A stretch of 64,000 nt of DNA from Odontocerum albicorne. Taxonomy: Eukaryota; Arthropoda; Insecta; Trichoptera; Odontoceridae. How positions within the stretch are numbered: the stretch's first letter is position 1; each line of letters begins with the position of its first letter. Below are positions 1-11,471 of the stretch, piece by piece. Position numbers and translations under genes: made by a program. A model generated the notes under the pieces. It did no database searches, was not told the DNA's origin, and was given only the letters and a program-made list of their open reading frames with translations. The stretch is taken from NCBI GenBank assembly GCA_949825065.1, contig OX463842.1, positions 53,516,034 to 53,580,033 of the forward strand. Direction: 5' to 3'.

Positions 1-615
1 AATTAATGAACAAATTAACGTATACCAGGTGTTTGATTAAGGCTTTGAGATTTTTCTGTCTCCCAACTCCGACATTATCGTTTCTTCTAGGCATGGATCC
101 CGTAGTAGTGGCGATAGCGACGGATGAAGGGGTCAAAAGGTGGGGGAGGGTAGTACGATAACTCAGCCACGTGACTCCCCCCTCCCTGGCAGCGAGCACT
201 GAATATTGATGACGTCAAAGGCATTCATAATCGCTGATTTATGCTGCTGACGCTGCGATCGGCACAGACAGCCACACAGACTTATTTTTTGTTCCCGAAT
301 TCTAAGACATCTTTATCTGCTCGTTTTTCTCCACTTCAGGACAAAGGTCTCCCTCAATGATTTCCAATAATTTCTATTCTGAGCCATTCGTACAAACTGT
401 TAGCCATATTTCAGATTAATAATCTACGTGTGATAAAATATCACCATTTTTTTGTTGCATTTCGTATTAATATTTGTATTTTCTTCAATCATGATGACTT
501 TTATGAGGCAGTTAGTGAAACAATTATCTCCAACTGGAGTTAGTGTGTTTGAGACCCAATAATATAGCTCATAAATATTTGATTTCAGAGGAAATGGTAT
601 ATTTCTGTAGATTTG
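1..615. other. Unique sequence with GC-rich block, no gene
   Basis: No supported ORF. Positions 60-330 are markedly richer in G+C than the flanks and contain a CACGTG E-box (168-173) and a palindromic TGACGTCA (210-217, the CREB/ATF-type site). This could be regulatory DNA, but the call rests only on composition and two short motifs that can occur by chance. Confidence 0.25.
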
Positions 616-1015
616 GATTTAGAAAGTACATGTTCACGTCTGTGGCATAGTTGATATGCCATTAGTCTACCAGCCTGAGGGCTGCAGATTTAGAAAGTAC
701 ATGTTCACGTTCGTGGCATAGTTGATATGTCATTAGTCTACCAGCCTGAGGGCTGCAGATTTAGAAAGTACATGTTCACGTCCGTGGCATAGTTGATATG
801 TCATTAGTCTACCAGCCTGAGGGCTGCATATTTAGAAAGTACATGTTCACGTCCGTGGCATAGTTGATATGTCATTAGTCTACCAGTCTAAGGGCTGCAG
901 ATTTAGAAAGTACATGTTCACGTCCGTGGCATAGTTGATATGTGGTAAGTCTACCAGCCTGAGGGTTGTGAATTTAATTCCCGTTGACACTCAGATATTT
1001 TAAAAAGGGTTATAG
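616..1015 (+). repeat. tRNA-derived SINE with five-fold 71-bp amplification of its 5' head
   Basis: Five copies of a 71-bp unit start at 616, 687, 758, 829 and 900. Each holds a Pol III box A-like TGGCATAGTTGATATG and an anticodon-arm-like stretch (CTACCAGCCTGAGGG). Only the last unit continues into a box B-like segment (GAATTTAATTCC) and a unique body. This is the layout of a tRNA-derived SINE whose promoter-bearing head has been tandemly amplified. The tRNA relationship is judged by eye from the spacing of A-like and B-like boxes. Confidence 0.6.
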
Positions 1016-1380
1016 ACTGATTTTAGCTTACAGCTTGTAAAATTCCATACTAGAGAAGAGATTTTAGCATAACAGTAAAGCCGCCAACAAAACATCACTA
1101 TTTTTGGTAGGTTGAAAAAATTTGCTTTAGGTAAAAGCTCACTAGACGGCCCTGTATATATGTGCTGTACAAGATATTGAATTCTGACCTGATGTACGAG
1201 TATGTTTTACATAAAATAAATTCTGTCCTGATGTAATATAAATGTATGTTTTACGTAAAATAAATAATTGTTTTGGTTTCTACAAAAAAAAACTATTTTA
1301 CAATGTAAAACTGATGATGTTTTTCTATGTTAATAACTAAACAGAGATTTTGTGAGTAAAAAAACTATTTAAAATAAAAC

Positions 1381-1601
1381 TCTCCATCATCTATATATTT
1401 TGATAACAGAACACTCCTTCATATATCTATTTCGATAAAAGAACACTCCATCATCTCTCTATTTCGATAACAGAACACTCCTTCATATATCTATTTCGAT
1501 AACAGAACACTCCATCATCTCTCTATTTCGATAACAGAACACGCCATCATCTATCTATTTCGATAAGAGAACAATCCATCATCTATCTATTTCGATAACA
1601 G
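1381..1601. repeat. 34-bp minisatellite, about 6.5 copies
   Basis: Tandem unit containing CATCATCTATCTATTTCGAT and ACAGAACACTC, with a few substitutions per copy. No coding potential. Confidence 0.9.
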
Positions 1602-1906
1602 AATTTTATTCTTATTCAAACTTTATGATTTTAAACTGTCATTAACAGGTTAAATGTTAAATTAACTTTTGTTTCATTGTATCCGAATATTTGGATACTT
1701 TCTCCATTTATTAATTATTATAAAGTGTTATCTATGACTTTAAGATATCGTTGGTATTTAATTGAAAGAAAAAATAATATTGTTTTTATTTCCTTGCTTA
1801 GAGTAATTTTTAGATAATTTTATGTGTTTTATGAAAATATTTTTTTTTATATGAATTTGATTTATATTACTTACATTTATAGGTTGAACCTCATTACAGT
1901 CAAAAC

Positions 1907-2862
1907 TTAAATATAATATAAATGTTAAAAGTATGCTTTATAAAATCTAAATATAAATGTTAGAAGTGTGCTTTATAAAACTTTAATATAAATGTCAGAA
2001 GTATGCTTTATACATCCTAAATACAAATGTTAGAAGTATGCTTTGTAAAACCTAAATATAAATGTCAGAAGTATGCTTTATAAAACCTAAATATAAATGT
2101 TAGAAGTATGCTTTATAAAATCTAAATATAAATGTTAGAAGTATGCTTTATAAAACTTTAATATAAATGTCAGAAGTATGCTTTATAAATCCTAAATACA
2201 AATGTTAGAAGTATGCTTCATAAAACCTAAATATAAATGTTAGAAGTATGCTTTATAAAATCTAAATATAAATGTCAGAAGTATGCTTTATAAAACCTAA
2301 ATATAAATGTTAGAAGTATGCTTTATAAAACTTTAATATAAATGTCAGAAGTATGCTTTATAAATCCTAAATATTAATGTTAGAAGTATGCTTTATAAAA
2401 CCTAAATATAAATGTCAGAAGTATGCTTTATAAAACCTAAATATAAAAATGTTAGAAGTATGCTTTATAAAATCTAAATATAAATGTTAGAAGTATGCTT
2501 TATAAAACCTAAATATAAATGCTAGAAGTATGCTTTATAAAACCTAATTATAAATGCTAGAAGTATGTTTTATAAAACCTAAATATAAATACATACTAGA
2601 AGTATGCTTTATAAAACCTAAATATAAATGCTAGAAGTATGTTTTATAAAACCTAAATATAAATGTCACAAGTATGCTTTATAAAACCTTAATATAAATG
2701 CTAGAAGTATGCTTTATAAAATCTAAATATAAATGTTAAAAGTATGTTTTATAAAACCTAAATATAAATGCTAGAAATAAGCTTTATAAAACCTTAATAT
2801 AAATGTTAGAAGTATGCTTTATAAAACCTAAATATAAATATTAGAACTATGCTTTATAAAAC
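1907..2862. repeat. 32-bp minisatellite, about 30 copies
   Basis: Tandem unit containing TAAATGTTAGAAGTATGC followed by TTTATAAAACCTAAATA. Copies differ by GTCAG/GTTAG/GCTAG and CCTAAAT/CTTTAAT variants that recur in blocks, suggesting that groups of units were duplicated together. Very AT-rich and non-coding. Confidence 0.95.
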
Positions 2863-3214
2863 AATAAAATATCATATAATAGTTTAGCTGTAACAACTAA
2901 CTCTAATTACTAAGTAAGGTCTTAATACCTTATTTAAAAAATATATAAAATATTGAAAATGTTAATATTTTAGGCCGTATTCGTGCATAACTTAGAATAA
3001 CTCCGCTCCAATCGGCTACTCTGACCTTCTGGTGACGGTGACCAGAGTTTCTAAATGTGACGATTTCCTAAATATAGAAAGATTTACTGTAATATAAATA
3101 TTTTTTTTCCTAATTTGTTGTTTTCAATTTATTATCTTAATTAGTGTTATCTGGCCTTCTATTAGTGGCATCGCTATCCTTTTCAAACTCCGGCGTGGCA
3201 CCAGAAAAGTAGCT

Positions 3215-3270
3215 TCTCATCTCAGGTACACTCTTTCATCAAAGGATGAAAGAGTGTACCTGAGATGAGA
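3215..3270. repeat. Perfect 26-bp inverted repeat with 4-nt loop
   Basis: Left arm 3215-3240, loop AAAG (3241-3244) and right arm 3245-3270, with no mismatch. The arms contain CTCATCTCAGGTACACTC and its reverse complement. The stem is too short and the loop too tight for a normal microRNA precursor. A template-switch origin is the simplest reading. Confidence 0.9.
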
Positions 3271-3899
3271 GGCAATGTAAGGAAACCTCACTTTTTCTTA
3301 GAAACAGTATGAGAAGAGGAAAGACCAATAATGTTATACTCTTAAAAAATACCCAGTTTAAAAGAAACACTCTTTTCTACTTAGTTCTACTTTTGTTAGT
3401 CTTAACTAATAAATACTTATGTATGTAAAATAGCTTTCAGGAATATAAACCCACTGATTATCCAACACAGTTCAATTAAATGTTATTCTCGTACAAATAC
3501 GAGTATATGAGAAGCCTTAGAATGTATGTATCTTAATACGCTCAGAATAAAACATTGTAGGAAAGAGACAGTTTTCCACCGTTTGAGAGTAACAAATAGC
3601 CTGGATCTTTTAATAAATAACAAAAAAATAATATTCATCTGAATAAGCTTAACAAAACCATTTTTAAATCAATTCCCAAAATTGATTACAAACTACAAGG
3701 AAAACCTGCATCGAATCTTGCCACGGAAAACACTTATCATTAAATGAAAATGTTGACAAGTTTCGTGAGAGTTAATTGAGGTACGATATTTTTCCTATCT
3801 ACTCGCATCTCAATATTTTAAATATTTCTTTTGGATTTGGTCTGAAAAGAGCTTTTTTGTATTTCCTTTATTAGTCAGACAGTGATTGTCTCACTTAAG

Positions 3900-4760
3900 G
3901 TTTCTTTTTCACAATCGATTAAGCCCAAAGCGTTGCGCCGCATCGCGTCGGTTAGCAAAGAAACAAACAGCGAGCACTTTGCTCCCTGAACTGTAACATG
4001 CGGAGACGGAGAGGGGAACACTCAAAGAGAACAACGAATTAAGAGCGACTTCTGAATTCCGCGACGGAATATTCTCGCAAAGTCTAAACATCTCAATTCA
4101 CTTTCCCCATCGCGATAACGGCGAAAAATATTTCTTTTTCAGGACGCATATTTTTAACAAAAGATAAGCTTATTAAAATTCCAGGCACTCGTCTAAGTGA
4201 TACGTTAAGAGAATTAAGGGAGAGAAAGAGAGAGAAAGGAGCGATGGGGGTTGAGGGAAGGGAGAGAGCGAGGAAGAGTGGAGTGGGCTAGCAGTAGCAG
4301 TAAATACAGAAGAATTATGCAAAACCATTAGTAAGTTTTAATGCCCGCCAAAGGGCACGGCTGGTTAACATTTAAAATATGTTCCGGGAAATGTACAAGA
4401 CAGATAAAGAAGTGGTGATTTTTTAACTTCAGAGAATAAGTAACGAAGCGAGTTACTGCTTAATACTCTATATTTTATTCAGCGCCCTCGCCTCACCTCC
4501 GCTTTCAGCGCGAACATTTAGCCGAAGATTTTTCTTATTTATTCCTCCATTAACCTGGACGGTGCGGCGCGGCGCGGCGGCCGGTCCCTACCGGTGCGCG
4601 GTGCGCGGCGCGCGATGCGGGGGGCGAAACCCTCCCTGGACACGGTCTGAGACGGGAGCTAATGGTATATCACCTTTGATACTATTCCCAGGCAGACATC
4701 TGCCAGCGCACTATTCCGAATGATTCTTATCTGAATTGGCATTTAATGGCAGCGCTTATG
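3900..4760. other. Unique GC-rich, CpG-dense block
   Basis: A non-repetitive block with an extremely CpG-rich core at about 4558-4640 (runs of GCGCGGCG). The flanks include a purine-rich stretch at 4200-4270. There is no convincing ORF; the 60-residue minus-strand frame at 3909-4091 has no recognisable domain. It may be a CpG-rich regulatory island of a distant gene. Confidence 0.25.
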
Positions 4761-4894
4761 TGATCAACTGGGATTTAGTATTTAAGAGAGTTAGCTTCAA
4801 TTAATGTCTACTCTTTTTTTTACACATATAGTATATGTTTTTATTGTTGGTTCCTTCAAAATATTGTAATATTTAACATAAAGCATCCATACCA

Positions 4895-5095
4895 TCCCCG
4901 TTGGTATCAGCAGAAAGGAGAGGGTGCCAGACTTCCCTATCACCACACATGTATTTTGCCTCTTTTATGGTAAGTCGACACATCATCTCATACAGCTCCT
5001 ACAATTTATCTGACTTTTTATATTTTCTTCTTCCGAAATATCAAACACTTGATCCAACCGTACATCGATCTTTCTATTTGTTGATCATTTAAGTA
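4895..5095 (-). pseudogene. 3' fragment of a non-LTR retrotransposon pol (family K)
   Basis: Read on the minus strand with stops and frameshifts, the end of the fragment gives EAKYMCGDREVWHPLLSA. This fits the terminal motif (EAR.VC.DR..W.S.LSAY) at the C-terminus of many insect non-LTR retrotransposon polymerases. Similar ends occur at 9.7, 22.9, 23.7, 27.0, 38.4, 52.6 and 63.1 kb. No reverse transcriptase catalytic motif is retained. The plus-strand frame over the same interval is an antisense shadow. Confidence 0.55.
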
Positions 5096-6821
5096 TTTAT
5101 ACCGCACAGAATCAGTAAATGATTCAGGAAAAACATATTTTCTTACTATTTATGTATTTCCACACATTGGAATATTCTATATGAAATATATTCCAAGTAG
5201 GGGTAACTAAATGCAATGTTAATATGCGTATATACGATTTATTTAGCGTGAATAGCATTGCATGTAATTATGAGGCTCTACAGGACTCACAATATGCGCT
5301 ATCTTATTTGAATATCGGGTTGACATACTCGAGGCAAGACCTAATTGGTGAGAAAAACAGGGTGCTAGGATCTCTGTTGCTTCCTGTAGTTCCTGGAAGC
5401 GAGTGGTGTAGTCAGCAGCTGGTTGTCTTTATTATTTCACTAATTCAAATATATGGAATTCCTGTGGCACATATTTCTACTACCATTTTCGATTCTTTCT
5501 CCAGGAAAAACTATTCCAGTTTGTGATGAGAGAAATACTTAGATCCACCTAAATTACAAAGTAATTAATTGTTCAATATTATAAATGTTGTATTATTTCA
5601 CCAAATATTACGATTAGTTTAATGACCCCCTCTGATAACTATTGTGTAGAAAATTTTAATTGGCCATTACAAAACTAATGGAAAGATATTTGAAAATCAT
5701 ATGTGTATGTGATTTGAATATTGAAAAATAAATAGACAAGTGTTTAATTTTAATAAAAAAAAATTCATAGATGACACACGGTCTTGATTTGTTTTCTAGG
5801 AGAGATGTTATACCCAATAGCAGAAAATTGGAAGACGGGCCTCAAAACTTAATTGATTTTAGCTATGCTTATGTTTTGACTGAACTTAATACGTTTATTA
5901 TTTTGTAGGTTAATAAACTGGATACTATTGGGAACATCACCATCATTAAACGCACATTAGCACTGCTAGATTTAGGAAATTTATTTTCCCCATATCTCCT
6001 GCAGGCACGTTGGCTTTGAGTGCTTTGCATTGTCTGAATTCCAGTGAATCATCACGTGTTATCCATCGCTCACGTAGGTGGGCATTTATATGGTCTCTTC
6101 TCGATACGCGGTCGCCACTCTCGAACCCTTTTCGCTCATCTTTCAGTCACCACTTGTGCAACATTCTCTACTCATTTCCACGAGTAAGCTGTTTTCTCAA
6201 GTAGAGCACTTAATCTTAATTTATTTTTAAAAATTTAAGTGAGATATAGACTTACCCAATTTTCCTCTGTACTTACGCTACACCTTTTGTAGGGTAATTT
6301 AGTGAATATTATTGTTCCTGAGTCTTATGTTAGGACAAGAGGTATGCATTGGTCGTATTCCCTGATTTTCAGGGGATTTGTTAGGTTGCTCTGAATCGTT
6401 GAGCTAAGTTTGTCGAAAAATACACAAGACAGATTTATTTGTATTTCATTAGCTAAGTTATTTATGTAAGCTTTTATTTTGTGGCTGATTGGGATGGCAA
6501 TAACCTAGTCATACTTCATGGGCAGACAAGCACTTTCATTTAATGGTATCCCACGTTAATGTAAGAACAAGTAACTTCAAAACTCATTGGATCACCGAAA
6601 TCTTTATATTCGAAGGCGCGTGCTGACAAAGAAAGGCATAAAATAGAAGCGATGTGAATGTCATTGAAAAGCCTTAATTCTACAGTCGATTGACAACGGA
6701 TAAAGGTAATAAGGGGAGATGATGTTTTTTTCCTGACGTATTACACTTTAATTATTTACAGTACAAGTTGGCGAGTGTATTGCCATATATCAATACTTCC
6801 CAACAAACTAAAAATATATTG
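5096..6821. other. Unique AT-rich sequence, no gene recognised
   Basis: Two short open frames exist (5224-5526 plus, 100 residues; 6010-6204 plus, 64 residues). Neither resembles a known family and neither has a repeat or motif to support it. Positions 6000-6200 are somewhat richer in G+C. Confidence 0.4.
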
Positions 6822-6939
6822 AAAAGGTCTAAAGTGAACCCCAGACTTAAACCTTTCTAAAATAGATTGAGTTCAAATGGAAATTAAGTCCGCAACTCTC
6901 GGGTTAAATAACAGGCGTCGTACCAACTAGGCCAGGAAC
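6822..6939 (-). repeat. tRNA-derived SINE (family S), 3'-truncated
   Basis: On the minus strand it begins with a tRNA-like head: TGGCCTAGTTGGTACGACG (box A region), then CCCGAGAGTTGCGG and a decayed box B. It then runs into the family body containing AAGTCTGG..TTCACTTTAG. Better-preserved copies lie at 33.7, 40.0, 45.1 and 62.4 kb. Confidence 0.65.
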
Positions 6940-8690
6940 AAAACTTGACCCTTTTTTGTTTGACTATACTCGTATATTTTTTTATCACTTTCACAATTTT
7001 CGTAAATATGAGTATTTTTATATAAAGTAGTAAAATAAAGGTAGGCAATAGAAAATTATATAAAATTATTTAGATGGTGCAGTGACCTATAAGGACCTTA
7101 GTAAAATAAAGATGGCCAATAAGACTCAAACCTGAATCTCACCCGCTTGCCGTATGTGTGTGTGTTATCTATAACGTATTGAATCGAGTAATATTTGTAA
7201 TGTAGTTGAGACTACTATCTTAATAATTTGGGTTTTTGTAAAAACGTTTCTTCTCTATTTTCTACTTACAAAACGATAATCTGATTACGACTAGATAAGA
7301 GAAAAACGCGCAATTTTTCTTATGAAATCGTTTTTACAATGAATGTGAGTTTATAGTTAAAACTTCCCATCACTCCCTTCAAACATTTTAGGATAAGTAT
7401 AACATTCGTTTTGAAATCTCGCAAGTTTTTCATAAATCAATTTTCATTCCATAAATAATTAATGCCATAGATATACGTAACAAGAACTGAAAGCCATAGA
7501 TAACATTTTTTATAAACATGGATATTATTTGAAGTTGTGGGAAAAATTACATTTATGATATATATAAATCTTAAATAAAAGTAACACGTCTGTTTAGCTT
7601 TACAAAAGCTGTTTTACTTTATTCTTGAGTTATACGGCCAGGTTGATCTTTTTTTCACTGGAATATTTAATAAATACCAAGTAAAATGACCCCCGTCCAG
7701 AATCACTCGATTCAGCATTTGCATGACTGCTCGTGTGTGAGATACAGTAAGTGCCTCTCACTTACTTGTATCTCACGCATTGCCTCGCATTACCTACACG
7801 TCGTGGGGGCAGCAACTGTGAATCTACGTGTATCTCCCTGGCGGAAGTGCTTTCAAGCGAATATGCACCATTCGTTAGGCTAACCTAACCTAACCCTTCC
7901 TTCCCTGTGATGTGTAACTAGTACACATTGCTTCTAAAAACTTTAATATCTCTATAAATATAATATCATAAATACTGGGTTCAGATTTTAGGTATTTCTC
8001 AGCAATACGAGTACATTTACCCATTGAATGAAAAAATAATATTAGTAATTATTAGCACTTATCGGCCAATCAGAGATATTTTGTGAAAATCGGGAATAAA
8101 TTCACCAATACAATCAAACGTGTGACGTAGGTGTATTCATTCTAAAAAAACCACTATGGGTGAGGAAGCGACACTATTCACGTCTCACTCTCACTCTTCT
8201 TCGGTATATGGGAACGCAAAAAACAATATATCAGTTTGCTCGCTTCTCTCGCTTCAGTAGCTCTCGGGCATCCATTTGAGGTTGTTCGCCCGTTTTGGGA
8301 ACGTCGGCCGATGTTTTTTTCATGTTTTCAGCAATACAATTTCAATTATTATCACTTTTGACTTCAAATTTAATTAATTTAAGCGATTAGCTATGAACAT
8401 TTTTATTTTTCTGATTTTAAGTCGCTCATTTTTACACGTGTATTGATTTATTTAGCACAGGAAGGAAAAGGTTAATCACGCTGAGTTATTTATAAGTATG
8501 ATATATATAATACATTATTATAAGTTATAGTAAAAATGTATTTTCTAGCTCATTAGAAATGAGTGTTTTGTTTGAATATTATATTATGGTCAACTATTAT
8601 ATTTAAATGTTGTAAGTTCCAAGTCATATTTTTTGATCCATGTAATGCAGATCAATTTTGATATTTTACACGTCTTATTGTGTGGAATCA
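6940..8690. other. AT-rich unique sequence with a telomere-like triplet
   Basis: No gene. A short CTAACCTAACCTAACCC stretch near 7880-7897 is three copies of the CCTAA pentamer, the complement of the common insect telomere repeat TTAGG. It is too short to indicate a telomere. An imperfect hairpin at 7737-7776 is listed separately. Confidence 0.5.
7737..7776. repeat. 17-18-bp inverted repeat with 5-nt loop
   Basis: GTGAGATACAGTAAGTG pairs with CACTTACTTGTATCTCAC across the loop CCTCT, with one bulged base. Confidence 0.85.
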
Positions 8691-8693
8691 CAA

Positions 8694-9467
8694 TTCAATT
8701 GACATTCCTTCCGTGGTTGCAGTCCTAAGACTGGTTTGCAGCAATTTGAACTCTTCTCCTCCATTCCCCCGTGTCCTGTGCGGCTCTTTTAAGTCTGTAT
8801 ATGTTGAGCAGCGCACGTCCACCAACAGGTCCTCCAGGTACTCTCGGCGTGGGCGTCCCCTAGAGTTTGTCCCCTCGGTCATACCCTCCATTATGACATG
8901 CAAGAGGCCCTCTTGTCGTATTATATGACCGATCCATCTTGCACGCCTTTCGGACAGGATCCTGAGCAGGTGCCTTCCTCCTTCGATTCGTTGGAGAACC
9001 TCTTCATTTGTGATGCGGTCTCTCCAGGAAATTCCTAATAGTCTTCTATAGGACCACATCTCAAAAGCCTCTAGTCTTCGTCTATCTCTTTCGGATAGGC
9101 ACCATGTCTCGCAGCCGTACATCAAGATACTCCATACATAGGTCTTGATGAGGAGTATTCTCAGTTTTAGGTCTATATTATTTGATTATATTATTTTCGA
9201 CCTTTTATTAAATGCAAGTCTAGCCTGATGTATACAACTGTCGACCTCGCTCTTGGACCGACCGTCCCATGTTATTTTGCTCCCGAGGTAGACAAACTCC
9301 TCGGTGTTCTTTAGTGGTTTACCCGACATCACTATTCTCATCTGGTGCTGCGCTCGGCCTACAGTCAGCAGCTTTGTTTTGTCTTTATTTATCTTCATAC
9401 TGTAGTTATTTTGAAGAATGCTTTCCATAGTTGTTAAGGCCTCTTGTAGTTCCTCTTCAATTGACAT
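8694..9467 (-). mobile_element. 5'-truncated non-LTR retrotransposon with 12-bp target-site duplication
   Basis: The minus strand encodes the C-terminal (post-catalytic) part of a reverse transcriptase. It reads continuously from 9467 to 8688 except for one in-frame TAA at 9186-9188. Family landmarks include FVYLGSKITWDG, MYGCETW, ISWRDRITNEEVLQRI, RRARWIGHIIR and NSRGRPRREYLEDL. The insert (8706-9455) is bracketed by identical TTCAATTGACAT at 8694-8705 and 9456-9467, a clear target-site duplication. Parts of both copies are translated at the ends of the frame (MSIE). The clade is RTE-like or a relative, judged by eye. No RT catalytic core or endonuclease is present, so the copy was dead on arrival but looks young. 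Confidence 0.85.
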
Positions 9468-9510
9468 GTAGCGATAGAAAATAAGGTAAATGAGGCACTA
9501 AAACAAATAT

Positions 9511-9566
9511 ACTCGAACTGGATAGTTTCGAAATCTGCCAATATTTTGAAACTATCTAGTTCGAGT
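9511..9566. repeat. 24-bp imperfect inverted repeat
   Basis: ACTCGAACTGGATAGTTTC pairs with its reverse complement near 9566 with two mismatches over 24 bp. The loop is about six bases. It lies just beside the LINE insertion. Confidence 0.85.
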
Positions 9567-9689
9567 TCACAACATTATTTAAATATAAACTTTGATGCGT
9601 GAAACGTGGACGTCAAATAATACTTAAAATAGCCAAAATAAATGCCGTAAAATTAGTGCACTTAGAACTGAGGTGATAATGTTTGATAA

Positions 9690-10040
9690 AAAAAAGTAAT
9701 TTTCAATTCATGCGAACTGAAATCTGATGTATTAAGTAAGATGGAGAAGAGCTCTCTAATATGGTTTGGGCACGTGGGACTAATGAATGAAGAAATACTA
9801 ATAAAACAAATATACAGTGCTAATGTGATTGAAAGACATGGTAGAGATAAAGGATGACTAAGAATAATATAGTTAAATCAAGTGTTTGATATATTGAAAG
9901 AACGAAATACAAAAGTCAGAGAATTCGTAGGTGTTTGAGAAAGTATAAAGATGTCGAGGAGACTAACAACGTGTATCGTGAATGTAAATCTGGCGCTCTG
10001 TCATCTCTGTCTACTTCTTTGGGTAGAGGGTGTTATAGTA
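9690..10040 (+). pseudogene. Family K non-LTR retrotransposon C-terminal fragment
   Basis: The plus strand reads VLSKMEKSSLIWFGHVGLMN, matching the 'LRWFGHVERMNEE' region near the C-terminus of insect LINE polymerases. It continues KQIYSANVIERHGR and then, through stops and frameshifts, a decayed tail near 9990-10035 (CKSG..WRSVISVY in mixed frames). The fragment parallels the minus-strand copies at 23.7 and 63.1-64.0 kb. Confidence 0.65.
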
Positions 10041-10589
10041 TATTTACGATTAAGTTAGATGTACTAGAATAATTCATCTATTAAATAATTTTTGCGATGA
10101 AAAATGCATCGACAAAAGAATTAGGAACACTTGTAACGGTAATTGATGGCAACAAATTATGAGGGGCATTAGATTATCATCACGCCTTGTTCATTTTGAG
10201 GTAAGCAGAGAAAATATCTCAAAACCATTATATTTCTACACACTGTACCTGCCTGTTACCTACCTAAAGGAATTGTCAAAAATAACGAGTGAATTGTTAT
10301 TTTACAAATAAATTAAATTAAGTATTTTTGACAATTCCTTTAGGTAGGTAACAGGCAGGTACATAGTTCCCTTCCTAGTGAACGCAGAGGGCGCGTGTCT
10401 TGCGTGAACGATAGATAGGTTCCGGTGCATCTGACGTCGGGCTGGTTGTCCGTTCCCTGTGTCGAAATAGGTACGTGGACAGCAACAGCGCGTGTCGTTT
10501 TTTCCCAGATCTGTCGGTCAGATGGGTGATGCGGAAACAGGGGTAGGCTTGGTCGTCTCTCACTCCTAGTGGGGCGTAGGTAGCGCGGC

Positions 10590-10856
10590 CTACGCGAAAC
10601 GTACGGGGCCCTTCGCTATTCTCCCGCTGCGTGTGGTGTAGCAGGGTACGGTGGCTGCTTGATGGACTTTCTCTGGCGTCTCTGCTGCGTCCTCGGCGGT
10701 TGCGATGTATGCGGGCTTCAGGCGGTCGACTGAGACGTTGATCACTCGTCCGGGCAGCTGCAGGGTGAACACCTTGTTTCTCCTTCCGAGCACGGCATAC
10801 GGTCCGTGGTAAGGTGGTTGGAGCGGCTTCCTTACGGCGTCGTTGCGCAGGAACAC
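10590..10856 (-). pseudogene. Ty3/gypsy pol C-terminus (end of integrase region)
   Basis: The 88-residue minus frame reads FLRNDAVRKPLQPPYHGPY, NVSVDRLKPAYI and TRSGR. This is the chromodomain-free C-terminal tail typical of CsRn1-type and related gypsy polyproteins downstream of the integrase core. It is truncated upstream, where the frame enters an inverted LTR end at a shared ACATGTGTT. The overlapping 195-residue frame (10375-10962) is a shadow with no known domain. No catalytic domain remains. Confidence 0.75.
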
Positions 10857-10886
10857 ATGTTACACCGATAGCATACATCGTTATAT

Positions 10887-10903
10887 TGGTGACCCCGACG
10901 TGA
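10887..10903 (+). promoter_or_regulatory. Primer-binding site for tRNA-Trp (inverted fragment)
   Basis: TGGTGACCCCGACGTGA is complementary to the 3' end of eukaryotic tRNA-Trp (...CGTCGGGGTCACCA). A tRNA-Trp primer is characteristic of the CsRn1 clade. It faces opposite to the rest of the element. Confidence 0.75.
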
Positions 10904-11471
10904 TATGCTATCGGTGTAGCATGTGTTCTATTAGAACGTGCCGATGATGTTGATAGCGACACCGTTATCTTCGTTTTAGCTGAATCTGCTTTAAATCTCG
11001 TAGAGAATCATCAATATAGCGGATTACTTATGTTCGATTGTCGTGATGATCTTGATTAATATCGATTTATTTATAGACTCAGGAATGCGGATATATTTCA
11101 ATGAGTGGACAGCAGGTAAATAAATAATACAAGTTTGACAGCTGAATGGACGACAATAAAGTGTTGTTTATTTCGCATATTGCAGACAATTTATACCAGT
11201 GAGTGAATACATGGGTTATATATATATCTGCCTCGCTCTATCACATGGACGGAAGGTAGGATAAATATTTATATTTGGAGATCGCTAGCCAATTTGCACG
11301 CTGTAAATAGTAAATATTGTCGTTGTTTGAAATGTGTGCCAATCATTGGATTCTCGATCGGTCAATGACCCTGTATGTTTAAATCAACAATACTTAATTT
11401 AATTTATTTGTAAAATAACAATTCACTCGTTATTTTTGACAATTCCTTTAGGTAGGTAACAGGCAGGTACA
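10904..11471 (-). repeat. LTR of CsRn1-like element (568 bp)
   Basis: It starts TGTACCTGCCTGTTACC on the minus strand and ends ...CACCGATAGCATA. Length and internal landmarks (CAGGGTCATTGACCGAT, CGCATTCCTGAGT, AATCAAGATCATCACGAC) match the 566-573-bp LTRs of the 54.5-kb element. Confidence 0.75.

Noticed and set aside
3215..3270. microRNA precursor
   Set aside because: A mismatch-free 26-bp stem with a 4-base loop is too short and too perfect for a typical animal precursor.
5224..5526. 100-residue plus-strand frame
   Set aside because: No recognisable motif, no neighbours and no repeat explanation; compatible with a chance frame.
7880..7897. Telomere
   Set aside because: Only three CCTAA units inside unique sequence; such short runs are common inside insect genomes.
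10375..10962. 195-residue minus-strand protein
   Set aside because: Arg/Ser-rich frame overlapping the recognisable gypsy pol tail and inverted LTR; no family features.
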